DNA of 64,000 nt, from NCBI RefSeq assembly GCF_018860425.1, contig NZ_JAHKPI010000002.1:82158-146157 (forward strand), in the 5' to 3' direction. The stretch is from Marinobacter sp. F3R08. GTDB lineage: Bacteria; Pseudomonadota; Gammaproteobacteria; Pseudomonadales; Oleiphilaceae. Below are positions 7,497 through 15,153 of the stretch, one piece after another. The translations under genes and the position numbers were made by a program. The stretch's first letter is position 1. Every line of letters starts with the position of its first letter. The notes beneath the pieces were generated by a model. It did no database searches. It was not told the origin of the DNA and saw nothing but the letters and a program-made list of their open reading frames with translations.

Positions 7497-7679
7497 ATGG
7501 GTACCATGCACACATACGATCACGAGAAAGCCTGCCTGTTTCTTGATAGCGGAAAGGTTGTCCGGGTTCGGGATAAATCTAGCCGTCAAGCAGATGAACT
7601 CCTGGAGCCGCTGACTGAGAAAGCTCGTAAAGCGGGCCTGATTGGTGAGAAGGACGTAGTGGTAACTTTCTCTGCGTGA
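7497..7679 (+). CDS. hypothetical protein, 60 aa
   Basis: The ATG at 7497 follows CCGGAGGAAACACC. The in-frame ATG at 7473 would place the start before the ribosome site and is rejected. Sequence MGTMHTYDHEKACLFLDSGK..., ending EKDVVVTFSA, is a compact soluble protein of unknown function. It is followed directly by a strong terminator. Confidence 0.6.
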   Translation: MGTMHTYDHEKACLFLDSGKVVRVRDKSSRQADELLEPLTEKARKAGLIGEKDVVVTFSA

Positions 7680-7686
7680 TCATCGA

Positions 7687-7716
7687 GGGGCCTCATTAGC
7701 GTGAGGCCCCTTTTTT
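7687..7716 (+). terminator. rho-independent terminator
   Basis: GGGGCCTCA, loop TTAGCG, TGAGGCCCC, then TTTTTT. Only 16 bases separate it from two-stem element copy 2. Confidence 0.92.
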
Positions 7717-7732
7717 ATTGCCCGAGTGCTTT

Positions 7733-7817
7733 TCGGTTTGGGTACCAAACTCAAAAGTATTCACTCCCCAGCGGAGCGATCAGGCAGCTGACCTGGATCT
7801 TTGATCAAGCACAGCAA
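7733..7817 (+). repeat. two-stem repeat element, copy 2 (long form)
   Basis: Upstream stem GGTTTG-GGTAC-CAAACT, then CTCC-CCAGC-GGAG, then CAGG-CAGCTGA-CCTG (7781-7795) and the tail TTGATCAAGCACAGCAA. Shares the long form with the copies at 11333 and 19679. Confidence 0.75.
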
Positions 7818-7822
7818 ATCTT

Positions 7823-7890
7823 AACCCCCCAAACGGGAGCATCATCTCCCTACAGGGGGTGGTGTCTCCCCCGACTTCAGGAGACATTTC
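7823..7890 (+). promoter_or_regulatory. leader switch L8
   Basis: P1 is CCCCC..GGGAG with CTCCC..GGGGG. Loop GAGCATCA can pair with TGGTGTCTC (one bulge). TGTCTCC pairs perfectly with GGAGACA at the ribosome binding site of cobS. The two pairings overlap. Confidence 0.72.
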
Positions 7891-8868
7891 ATGTCCAACC
7901 AAAACGTTCGTCAAACCGAAGCTACACCTGTAGTTGATCTGTTTGGCATCGAAGCTCCCAAAAAGGTCACTGCGGAAAAGTTTGCAGATGATCAAAACCT
8001 ACACATTCCCAAGCGCGATGAGCACTACGTTTTCCGTAAGGAATTCGTTCGGGAAGTTTTGGCTTACATCCAAAAGCCGCATAACGATGCCATGTTGGCC
8101 TTCGGTCACACCGGCACAGGTAAGAGCTCCGGCTTTAACCAACTTCTGGCACGGTTGAACTATCCCACGGAGGAAGTCACCTGCATGGAAGATATGCGGT
8201 TTACTGACCTACTTGGTCAGTTTGTGTTGAAAGCTAAAAGCCCTGGCGAGGTGCCTCAGATGACGTGGGTCGATGGTCCACTGACTCGTGCTGCTCGCTA
8301 TGGCCATGCATTGATCATTAACGAGTGGGATCTGATGGAGCCGGGTGAACTGGCCGGCCTCAATGATCTGCTCGATGGTCGCCCACTGATGATTGCTCAA
8401 AATGGTGGTGAAGTGATCGATCCGCATCCTGATTTCCGACTGTTTGCTACTGGCAACAGCGCGGGCTCCGGCGATGAGATGGGTCATTACCAGGCAGTGA
8501 AGACACAAAACCTCGCTGCCATGGATCGCTACCGCGTGATCGAAGTGGATTATCCTGAGCCTGAAGTTGAAATGAACATTTTGGCTCGGGTTGCCCCGAA
8601 GCTTAATCCAGAGCTTCGCGATGGCATGGTTAAGGTCGCCAATGAAATCCGGACGCTGTTTAAGGGTGAAAACCCCGAGGCACAAATCGGCATCACAATG
8701 TCCACACGGGTCCTCCGTCGTTGGGCGATGCTGACACTGGATTTCAAAGGAGCTAAAAACGCATCAGGTTATGCCTTGGATATCGCTCTGCTTCGCAGGG
8801 CGGATAAAGAGGAAAGGGAGGCCGTCAGTCGCATCTGTAAGGATGTTTTTGGTGATCTCTGGTCCTGA
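7891..8868 (+). CDS. cobS: CobS-like MoxR-type AAA+ ATPase
   Basis: A 325-residue AAA+ ATPase. Walker A is GHTGTGKSS (about residue 71), Walker B region ALIINEWDLM (about 140) and sensor-like LFATGNSAGS (about 188). The name comes from the cobaltochelatase subunit. The relatives on SXT/R391 and IncA/C elements are not tied to cobalamin synthesis. Here it stands with a DUF3150 protein and a CobT-like VWA protein, the usual MoxR-VWA pairing in which the ATPase remodels a target bound by the VWA partner. The target is unknown. ATG 7891 follows AGGAGACATTTC. Confidence 0.85.
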   Translation: MSNQNVRQTEATPVVDLFGIEAPKKVTAEKFADDQNLHIPKRDEHYVFRKEFVREVLAYIQKPHNDAMLAFGHTGTGKSSGFNQLLARLNYPTEEVTCMEDMRFTDLLGQFVLKAKSPGEVPQMTWVDGPLTRAARYGHALIINEWDLMEPGELAGLNDLLDGRPLMIAQNGGEVIDPHPDFRLFATGNSAGSGDEMGHYQAVKTQNLAAMDRYRVIEVDYPEPEVEMNILARVAPKLNPELRDGMVKVANEIRTLFKGENPEAQIGITMSTRVLRRWAMLTLDFKGAKNASGYALDIALLRRADKEEREAVSRICKDVFGDLWS

Positions 8869-8965
8869 TCAGTAGCGTTGTCACATAGCCAAAATGGTTG
8901 GGTCCGAGAGTGCAAAGTTGCGCTTCCGGACTCAGTGATAGCCTTAAGTTAAACCCCAACTAACT

Positions 8966-9035
8966 AACCCGACAGGGGTCTTAACCCCTGCTGGGGTTGA
9001 GCCTCTTCGGGAACCAACATTCCTTAGGAGGAACA
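8966..9035 (+). promoter_or_regulatory. leader switch L9
   Basis: P1 is CAGGGGT with ACCCCTG, closed by CCC/GGG. Loop CTTAA pairs with TTGAG in the tail. TTCCT pairs with AGGAA around the AGGAGGAA ribosome binding site of bet. Confidence 0.65.
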
Positions 9036-10043
9036 ATGACTCAAGTTGCAGAACAAACTGCCAATACCGTTGCTACACAAGAGAAGGGCAAGTCCCTTAT
9101 CGCGAAGATGGCTGGAAAGTTTGGCGTTGACGCTGAAAAGTTCATGGTCACTCTCAAAAGCACGGCATTTAAGCAGCGCGATGGCTCTGCGCCCACCAAC
9201 GAACAGATGATGGCGCTGATGGTCGTTGCTGACCAGTACGGCCTAAATCCCTTTACGAAGGAAATCTACGCATTTCCTGACAAACACAACGGTATCGTGC
9301 CTGTTGTAGGGGTTGATGGTTGGAGCCGGATTATCAATCAACATCCTCAATTTGACGGTGTTGAGTTCCGGTACAGCGACAACATGGTTCAGATGCAGGG
9401 TGCGTATAGCTCCGCCCCAGAGTGGATTGAAGCGGTCATGTACCGCAAAGATCGAACTCGCCCCATAGTCGTCCGTGAATATTTGGATGAGTGCTACAAG
9501 GCCGCCAGTAACCGCAGTGGCCCATGGCAGTCTCATCCGAAGCGCTTTCTGCGTCACAAAGCGTTTATTCAGGGTGGTCGAATCGGCTTTGGTTTTGTCG
9601 GGATCTATGATCAAGACGAAGCGGAGAACATAGTCGGTAACACTATCGATAACGACACCGGGCAGGTTGTCCAGATGAAAACGCAGCGCCGTGTTGTTGA
9701 GATGGATGATGAAAAGTACAAACGATTCATCGAAACCCTCATTCAGCGTGGTAAAGCGGAAGGTTGCTGGCCCTCCATTAACCAACTCCTGGAAGAACGA
9801 TTCCAGCACAATCCGGCGCGTTTGCAAGAAGCGAAACAACGGATCTCAGACGCCGAGTTTGAAGCTTTGAATGCAGCCGATTTCAAGGAAGAAAAGAAGA
9901 AGCCGGCAAAGGGCGCTACGAAGGGGCAGGAAGCGCATGCTGACAAACCTGAAGAGCCGCCTGTAGATGAAGATCCTGAAGCTCAGTTCAACGCAGAATC
10001 ATCTGCTGACGCTGGCCCGCAGGGATCACTTGATATGGGCTAA
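9036..10043 (+). CDS. bet: Bet-type single-strand annealing protein (RecT superfamily)
   Basis: A 335-residue protein. The start at 9036 follows TTAGGAGGAAC, and the frame upstream to 8997 is leader. The core (MMALMVVADQYGLNPFTKEI, PVVGVDGWSRIINQ, then RKDRTRPI and GPWQSHPKRFLRHKAFIQ) matches lambda Bet-like proteins, which coat single-stranded ends and anneal complementary strands. The last 70 residues are acidic and Lys/Ala/Glu-rich. With the exonuclease gene next downstream and ssb nearby it forms a Red-like recombination set, as on SXT and IncA/C elements, where such genes produce hybrid elements. Confidence 0.9.
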   Translation: MTQVAEQTANTVATQEKGKSLIAKMAGKFGVDAEKFMVTLKSTAFKQRDGSAPTNEQMMALMVVADQYGLNPFTKEIYAFPDKHNGIVPVVGVDGWSRIINQHPQFDGVEFRYSDNMVQMQGAYSSAPEWIEAVMYRKDRTRPIVVREYLDECYKAASNRSGPWQSHPKRFLRHKAFIQGGRIGFGFVGIYDQDEAENIVGNTIDNDTGQVVQMKTQRRVVEMDDEKYKRFIETLIQRGKAEGCWPSINQLLEERFQHNPARLQEAKQRISDAEFEALNAADFKEEKKKPAKGATKGQEAHADKPEEPPVDEDPEAQFNAESSADAGPQGSLDMG

Positions 10044-10086
10044 GCCCACCACGAGATGCCGCCGTATGGCGGCTCTCATCTCTCCG

Positions 10087-10188
10087 AATCCCGAGGGGCT
10101 TGCGTCCCTTTGGGGAAGCCGTTTCTCCAAACCAAGGTTCAGTTGATCCCTTTTGGGGTTGGCTGAGTCTCCTTAACTGGAGGTTCCT
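10087..10188 (+). promoter_or_regulatory. leader switch L10 (tandem form)
   Basis: P1 is CCCGAGGGG with CCCTTTGGGG. Loop GGCTT pairs with AAGCC directly 3' of it. A second short motif (TCCCTTTTGGGG) follows. CTCC pairs with GGAG before the exo start. Confidence 0.62.
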
Positions 10189-11208
10189 ATGAAAATAGTC
10201 GCGTTCGATCAAAGAACCGATGAATGGTTGTTATGGCGAAAACAAGGTGTCACAGCCTCTGAAGCCGCGATCATTATGGAAGACTCACCCTATATGACGC
10301 CTTGGCGTCTTTGGGCGGAAAAAGTCGGGCTGGCGGAACCAGATGACTTGTCGAAAAACCCCTTTGTTCAATACGGCATTGAGCATGAGGATGTTGCTAG
10401 ACAGGCATTTGAAGATCGCTATCCAGGCGAAGTGGCATTGCCAATATGCGCTGAATCAGACGAAGAGTCGGTTTTGCGTGCTTCCTTTGACGGCGTGATC
10501 AGTCAGAGGAGGCCGGTGGAACTGAAGTGCCCTGCAACAAAGACGTTCGATGATATCCTCATGAACGGAACCGATTCCGCAGCTTACAAGCTGTATTGGC
10601 ATCAGGTTCAGCACCAGATGTACGTGTCTGGCGCTTCTGAGGGGTTCCTGGTGTTCTACCACGACGAACGAGATCTCCAGATCTTTCAGATTGGCCGCGA
10701 TGAAATTTACATTGAGCGGCTGGTCAAGAAAGCGAAAGAGTTCTTTGAACGCGTTAGAAGTCGCAAGCCACCTGAGAAAGATCCAGAGCGTGACATTCTT
10801 ATCCCAACCGGCGACGCCGCCGAAAAGTGGGTGGAAGCGTCCGAAACGGTGAAGTTCTACGATGCAGACATCAAGGAGTACCAGAAGAAGATCGAAGCAG
10901 CCAAAGCCAAGCGAAAAGAGGCTGAGGACACTTTGAAAAATCTTTTGGGTGACTTCCATACAGCGGAGTACAACGGCGTTCGCGTCAATCGTCACTTCCG
11001 CGAGGGAAGAATTAACCTCCAAGCATTTCTGAACGATAACCATCCGGATGCCGATATCTCGAAGCTTGAATCCTATAAGGAAAAAGGCTCAGAGGTTTTC
11101 CGGATTACTGTAACGGACAATACATTGCCTGCGTGGAGCTGTGATGAATCAGCCTGGGAAGAGGTTGAGGAATTCAAGGAAAATCACGAGCAAAGTATGT
11201 TCTGGTAA
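10189..11208 (+). CDS. exo: YqaJ/lambda-type 5'-3' exonuclease
   Basis: A 339-residue PD-(D/E)XK exonuclease. Visible motifs are RTDEWLLWRKQGVTASEAA (N-terminal family signature), the acidic GIEHED near residue 64, SFDG near 98 and the metal site VELKCP near 110, then YWHQVQHQMYVSG. It degrades one strand of DNA ends so that Bet can load. Residues 215-260 form a Lys/Glu-rich coiled region and the tail is family-specific. It follows bet with its own leader rather than by overlap. Confidence 0.9.
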   Translation: MKIVAFDQRTDEWLLWRKQGVTASEAAIIMEDSPYMTPWRLWAEKVGLAEPDDLSKNPFVQYGIEHEDVARQAFEDRYPGEVALPICAESDEESVLRASFDGVISQRRPVELKCPATKTFDDILMNGTDSAAYKLYWHQVQHQMYVSGASEGFLVFYHDERDLQIFQIGRDEIYIERLVKKAKEFFERVRSRKPPEKDPERDILIPTGDAAEKWVEASETVKFYDADIKEYQKKIEAAKAKRKEAEDTLKNLLGDFHTAEYNGVRVNRHFREGRINLQAFLNDNHPDADISKLESYKEKGSEVFRITVTDNTLPAWSCDESAWEEVEEFKENHEQSMFW

Positions 11209-11213
11209 TACTA

Positions 11214-11235
11214 AGCGGGGGGATTTCCCCCCGCT
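11214..11235 (+). terminator. GC-rich hairpin after exo
   Basis: Perfect stem AGCGGGGGG/CCCCCCGCT with loop ATTT. It lacks a T-run directly after, but TATTTTCCCC follows a few bases on. Confidence 0.55.
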
Positions 11236-11332
11236 GAGTATTTTCCCCAATTCAGGCAAAAAAAACGCCGCCTCCTGCAATTAATTGGCGCGTGATTCAC
11301 TCATTCTATTAAAGAGTCCTTTTCGGTTTGCA
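11236..11332 (+). promoter_or_regulatory. possible promoter with A-tract motif
   Basis: AAAAAAAACGCCGCC at 11258-11272, then TTGGCG (11285) and TATTAA (11307) spaced 16 bp, before two-stem element copy 3. The A-tract/CGC motif is shared with 6491 and 19612. Confidence 0.4.
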
Positions 11333-11410
11333 GTGACAAACCAAAGAGGATTCCCTCCCTAGCGGAGCGATCAGGCAGCTGGCCTGGCCCTACGGCAAGA
11401 ACAGCAATTC
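11333..11410 (+). repeat. two-stem repeat element, copy 3 (long form)
   Basis: Stems GGTTTG/CAAACC, CTCC/GGAG and CAGG-CAGCTGG-CCTG (11372-11386), then the tail CAAGAACAGCAATTCAAAAA. Confidence 0.75.
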
Positions 11411-11417
11411 AAAAACT

Positions 11418-11477
11418 AACCCATTGGGGGCACTAACCCCCGATGGGGATTGGTGCCTCCTCTTTGAGGAGCACGCA
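11418..11477 (+). promoter_or_regulatory. leader switch L11 (best example)
   Basis: P1 is CCCATTGGGGG with CCCCCGATGGG. Loop GGCACTAA pairs over 8 bp with tail TTGGTGCC. The alternative is TGCCTCCT with AGGAGCA, which buries the ribosome binding site. TGCC is shared, so only one state can form. Confidence 0.82.
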
Positions 11478-12470
11478 ATGAAAACTGAGATTAAGAACCT
11501 CGACAAGCTGGTATTGGTTAACCTGGATATCGATATCTGGAGCGGCCAAGCGAAGCTACAAGCATCCGATCTGAAGCGAATTTCCGTTGAAGATCTTCCC
11601 CCCGAAAGCCTAGCCAGTCTCGGTTCCAAGCGTTTGTGTAATAAAGAGCACCTGAAAGTGTTCTCAAAGCTCAAAACTCGGGCCAATCGCGCTGTCACTG
11701 ATCATGGTCGTCCTTTTTTGGGTGGCTATGCCTATCCAAGTGACCGCAGTCAGGAACTCGAAGGTCAGTTGATCCTAATTGAGCAAGAGTACCTGGAGGC
11801 AAAGCGCCAATTCCTGAATCGCTATGATCAGGCAGTTGAAGACTGGATTAACGAGAACCCGGATTACGCGGAAGCGATCCGTGCTGGGGCTTTGACCCGA
11901 GCAGAAGTGGCTGAAAGGCTTAACTTTGGTTTTCAAATCATCAATGTTCAGCCGACTGACTCTCCGGAAGCTCAAGTGCGACTGAAGAAGTCGGTTCAGG
12001 GCGTGGGTGATGCACTGGTCGATGAGATTGCCCATCGAGCCAATGAGTTCTTCGAGAAGTATCTTGTTGGTGCAGAGCAGGTGTCTACACAGACTCGGCG
12101 CACGCTGAAAAACATGCGGGACAAGGTGTCCGGCATGGCGTTCTTGAACGGCAATTTGCTCCCTATGGAGCAGCTGCTGAATGAGATGCTGCGGGGATAC
12201 GCAGAGCATCAGGGGAAAAAGCACGTAACCGGTGAAGACTTCAATAGGATTCTCGCCGCTACGCTGATCCTCAGTGATCGAAATAAACTCGAACGCTATA
12301 CATCGGGTGATCTCAGCCTGGAAAACCTGCTGAGCTCGATGTCTGGTAACAAGAAAGAAGAGGAAGAGCCGGAGCAGCAGGAGGAATCCTCTGCATCCAG
12401 CGAATCTGTTGAAGCCCCAGCGACCACCGCGAATGATGGTGATTCTGAGGAAGAAGACTACTTCTTCTAA
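11478..12470 (+). CDS. DUF3150 protein
   Basis: A 330-residue protein, start MKTEIKNLDKLVLVNLDIDIWSG after TGAGGAGCACGCA. The opening VNLDIDIWSGQAKL and the helical body with an acidic Glu/Ser-rich tail (EEEPEQQEESS) are typical of DUF3150, which I know as the companion of cobS- and cobT-like genes on conjugative elements. It lies directly upstream of the CobT-like gene. A scaffold or substrate adaptor between the ATPase and the VWA protein is plausible but unproven. Confidence 0.72.
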   Translation: MKTEIKNLDKLVLVNLDIDIWSGQAKLQASDLKRISVEDLPPESLASLGSKRLCNKEHLKVFSKLKTRANRAVTDHGRPFLGGYAYPSDRSQELEGQLILIEQEYLEAKRQFLNRYDQAVEDWINENPDYAEAIRAGALTRAEVAERLNFGFQIINVQPTDSPEAQVRLKKSVQGVGDALVDEIAHRANEFFEKYLVGAEQVSTQTRRTLKNMRDKVSGMAFLNGNLLPMEQLLNEMLRGYAEHQGKKHVTGEDFNRILAATLILSDRNKLERYTSGDLSLENLLSSMSGNKKEEEEPEQQEESSASSESVEAPATTANDGDSEEEDYFF

Positions 12471-12472
12471 AC

Positions 12473-12535
12473 AACCCTAAAAGGGGTCTCGTGCCCCTTC
12501 TGGGGGCGCGTGACTCCTCCACTCGGAGAAATGTC
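12473..12535 (+). promoter_or_regulatory. leader switch L12
   Basis: P1 is AAGGGG/CCCCTT closed by CCC/GGG. Loop GTCTCGTGC pairs with GCGCGTGAC (8 of 9). The same tail, CGCGTGAC, also pairs with GTCATGCG over the start codon (7 of 8) and CTCC with GGAG. Start codon and ribosome site are both covered. Confidence 0.75.
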
Positions 12536-14521
12536 ATGCGTAAAGCCGGATCAGATCCGATCAGCCGCACTATCCCGATCGTTGCAGCCGCTTATGCCAG
12601 AAAATTTGGTATCAAGATTGGTATCGGTGGGGATGATGCATTCACGGACGGCACACATATTCAGCTGCCTTCCATTCCTGAAGACTACCCCTACAAGGAT
12701 GCCTTGTGGGGATTTTTGGCACACGAAGCTTCACACGTCCGTTTCACGGATTTCAGTGTGGATGCTCCAAATGACTACCATCACTCGTTGATGAATAGTT
12801 TGGAAGATGGACGCATTGAGCTGGACTTCATCCGAGAATATCCGGGTGCAAGAGAAACGCTTGACGAAGCGATCCGTTTATTCGTGCACCAAGACAAAAT
12901 GCAGAAGCCTGACGGCTCTGAACATCCCGCAGAAACCCTGTCTGCCTACGTGCTTTATTGGGTTCGAAATCAGTGGCGTGGTCAATCCATCCTGGATGGA
13001 CAGTACGCTGCTGCCACCAACGCCATGCAGGCCACATTCCCAGCGGATGTGGTTAGCAAATTAGACAACATTCTTGCTGAAGCACCCATGCTTAGGAGTA
13101 CCGGCGATGTGAAACGCATGGTCGATCGAATTCTCAAGCTCTTTGAGGATGAGACTCCCGAGCAGAAGCCCGAAGAGCAGAACTCTGAACAGGACAAAAA
13201 GCCTGAGAAGGGGGATGCAAGCTCTGACGGTGAACCGGGTGAAAGCAAAGATGAATCCGGCAACGGCGATTCTGGAGATGGTCAGAACGGCTCCAAATCC
13301 GATTCCACTGGTCCAAATGGGGACCAGAAGGGAGAGGAAAACGGGGATCAGAATGGCCAAGACGGGTCGTCAGGCGGCGATTCCAAATCTGAGAATGATC
13401 AGTCCGGCTCCTCCGGTGGGGCTGATCAGAATGGTGAGGGAGAGCAGTCTGGCGATTCTAAGTCCTCTGGTAGCTCTGGCGACCAGAATGGCCAGCAAGA
13501 AGCTGGACAAGGACAAGGTTCCCAAGATGGCCAGAAATCAAATGGTCAGGGGAATCCCTCCAACCAACCGGGAAAATCGGGCGGACCTGGAGGCTCCGGA
13601 GCTGGAGATCAGAAGGCGCAAAATGTAGCCCTGGTTCAAGAAGGATCAGGAAAGCATGCGGCGACTGATGTCTTCGCTGAGATTAAAGAAGATCTTCAAA
13701 CCGTTGCTAAGGGTAACCCCCAGAAGCATGTAATGTTGCCACCGGATGCGGTGCCTGTTGGCTCCTTGGAGCCAGCTGAGGCGAACGAACTCGAAACTCG
13801 GGCTCGTCGCACAACGGTCGCATTGAGAAAGCAGCTAATGGCTCTTGTTGAATCAAGCGGCAAGGTTCAGAAGCGATATCTGGACTCAGGGCAAAAGGTG
13901 GCAAGCAATCGGTTGTCTGGTGTGCCTGCGGGGGACTATCGGGTCTTCCGCAAGGAAAAGCGCAAGACGAAAGTGAATACCGCCGTTCATATTCTGCTCG
14001 ATGCGTCGGGAAGTATGAATCGGATGGCAGGAGCTTCGCCGTCGGAGGGTACCCGTATCCAAATTGCCAATGAAGCATCACTGGCTATTGCGCAAGCCCT
14101 GGAAGCAATTCCTCGGGTTTCTGTCGCAGTCACGGCATTCAAGGGAACCCCTCAACAGAGGGTCCATGAAATGCTTAAACACAATGAAACGGCTCGCGCA
14201 TGCGCAGGTCGATTTGCGGTCGGAGCAGGTGGTGGCACACCGTTGGCCCCAGCTCTTTGGCACGCAGCCCGTGATCTTTGCAGCCGCAGAGAGGAGCGGA
14301 AAATCGTGATGGTAATAACGGACGGCTTGCCGTCTTTGCCGGATCAAACACGGCACGTTATTTCTCTCATGCAGCGCAGTGGCTATGAGGTGATTGGCAT
14401 TGGCATCGGCAGTAACGCTGAAGTCGTTAGTCAATACATCTCAGATCACTGCGTCATTAGAAATGTCAGCGATCTCAAGCACCAGTTATTCGATATTTTT
14501 CGGAAGAAACTGGCAGCTTGA
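12536..14521 (+). CDS. cobT: CobT-like VWA-domain protein with HExxH motif
   Basis: A 661-residue protein. The start at 12536 is in frame with, and better placed than, the upstream TTG/GTG codons. Domain order: N-terminal region with a zincin-like AHEASH motif (about residues 61-66); helical part; low-complexity Ser/Gly/Asp/Gln/Asn linker about 202-361; C-terminal VWA domain from about 482 with the MIDAS motif DASGSM and later GGGTPLAP and TDGLPS. VWA proteins of this type are remodelled by MoxR/CobS ATPases. The HExxH motif suggests a bound metal or peptidase-like fold. The unusually long linker may vary by slippage. Its leader pairs across the start codon. Confidence 0.82.
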   Translation: MRKAGSDPISRTIPIVAAAYARKFGIKIGIGGDDAFTDGTHIQLPSIPEDYPYKDALWGFLAHEASHVRFTDFSVDAPNDYHHSLMNSLEDGRIELDFIREYPGARETLDEAIRLFVHQDKMQKPDGSEHPAETLSAYVLYWVRNQWRGQSILDGQYAAATNAMQATFPADVVSKLDNILAEAPMLRSTGDVKRMVDRILKLFEDETPEQKPEEQNSEQDKKPEKGDASSDGEPGESKDESGNGDSGDGQNGSKSDSTGPNGDQKGEENGDQNGQDGSSGGDSKSENDQSGSSGGADQNGEGEQSGDSKSSGSSGDQNGQQEAGQGQGSQDGQKSNGQGNPSNQPGKSGGPGGSGAGDQKAQNVALVQEGSGKHAATDVFAEIKEDLQTVAKGNPQKHVMLPPDAVPVGSLEPAEANELETRARRTTVALRKQLMALVESSGKVQKRYLDSGQKVASNRLSGVPAGDYRVFRKEKRKTKVNTAVHILLDASGSMNRMAGASPSEGTRIQIANEASLAIAQALEAIPRVSVAVTAFKGTPQQRVHEMLKHNETARACAGRFAVGAGGGTPLAPALWHAARDLCSRREERKIVMVITDGLPSLPDQTRHVISLMQRSGYEVIGIGIGSNAEVVSQYISDHCVIRNVSDLKHQLFDIFRKKLAA

Positions 14522-14531
14522 TCCTGGCTTT

Positions 14532-14594
14532 AACCCTGTGGGGGTGTATTCCCCCGCAGGGGGAGTGCGCCCTCTCTACTTGTGGAGGTCCGTT
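14532..14594 (+). promoter_or_regulatory. leader switch L13
   Basis: P1 is CCCTGTGGGGG with CCCCCGCAGGG. Loop GGTGTATTC pairs over 9 bp (with G-U) to tail GAGTGCGCC. The alternative GTGCGCCC pairs perfectly with GGGCGCAC, which begins at the G of the start codon and covers codons 2-3. Confidence 0.78.
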
Positions 14595-14963
14595 ATGGGC
14601 GCACAAACCCGCGTTGTTGAAAACAATGCACAACTATCCTTCGGGATGGATTATTGGCTGGAGATCAAACGACCTCCTTGCTGGACTGATGCAAATATCG
14701 AGAGGCTTCGTTCTAAGCTGCTCGTGACCACTGTCAGGGAAATCGCCGACCGGCGAACTTCCAAGAGAGTGGTCACTCAAGCCTGGGACTGGATTCTTTC
14801 CGATGACGTGCATCCGTTCTCTTTTCGTGTTTGCTGCGATTCTGAAGATTTGGACCCGCTGAAAATGCGAGAGGCCCTTGTTTCGCTATACCGGACGCTT
14901 TCGCGTCGGGAGCTGGCGGTCAAGGTTGACCTTGAGGCATTGCAAAAGGTCGCAAACGCTTAA
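14595..14963 (+). CDS. hypothetical protein, 122 aa
   Basis: Not recognised. Soluble protein starting MGAQTRVVENNAQLSFGMDYW after GTGGAGGTCCGTT. A basic middle (RRTSKRVVTQAW) and a Leu-rich C-terminal helix (LKMREALVSLYRTLSRREL) are visible. Codons 2-3 take part in the leader pairing, so the coding start is constrained by the RNA. Confidence 0.65.
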   Translation: MGAQTRVVENNAQLSFGMDYWLEIKRPPCWTDANIERLRSKLLVTTVREIADRRTSKRVVTQAWDWILSDDVHPFSFRVCCDSEDLDPLKMREALVSLYRTLSRRELAVKVDLEALQKVANA

Positions 14964-14969
14964 AGTCAC

Positions 14970-15153
14970 AACCCATTGGGGGCCGAATCTCCCCGATGGG
15001 GTTCGGCTTCCTAGTTCGGAAATACTCTGCTCGAAGGGATTAAAACCCTCATGGAGCGCAGTAATTCACACTCACTTGCACTTAAACCAAATCAAGCAGG
15101 GCGATAATGGACGCAAGTTTTGATCGCTCATACACATTTAAGGGAGATACGTT
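14970..15153 (+). promoter_or_regulatory. leader L14 and ssb upstream region
   Basis: P1 is CCCATTGGGG with CCCCGATGGGG. Loop GCCGAA pairs perfectly with tail TTCGGC. No coding start follows directly. About 100 bases with hairpin ACTCTGCTC/GGAGCGCAGT and inner GGGATTAAAACCC lie between it and the ssb ribosome site. It may be a leader whose gene was lost, or act on ssb at a distance. Confidence 0.6.

Noticed and set aside
8209..8685. Long minus-strand frame inside cobS
   Set aside because: Shadow of a gene with clear AAA+ motifs; composition is not protein-like.
13061..13628. Several frames in the CobT linker
   Set aside because: They arise from the repetitive Ser/Gly/Gln codons of the real gene.
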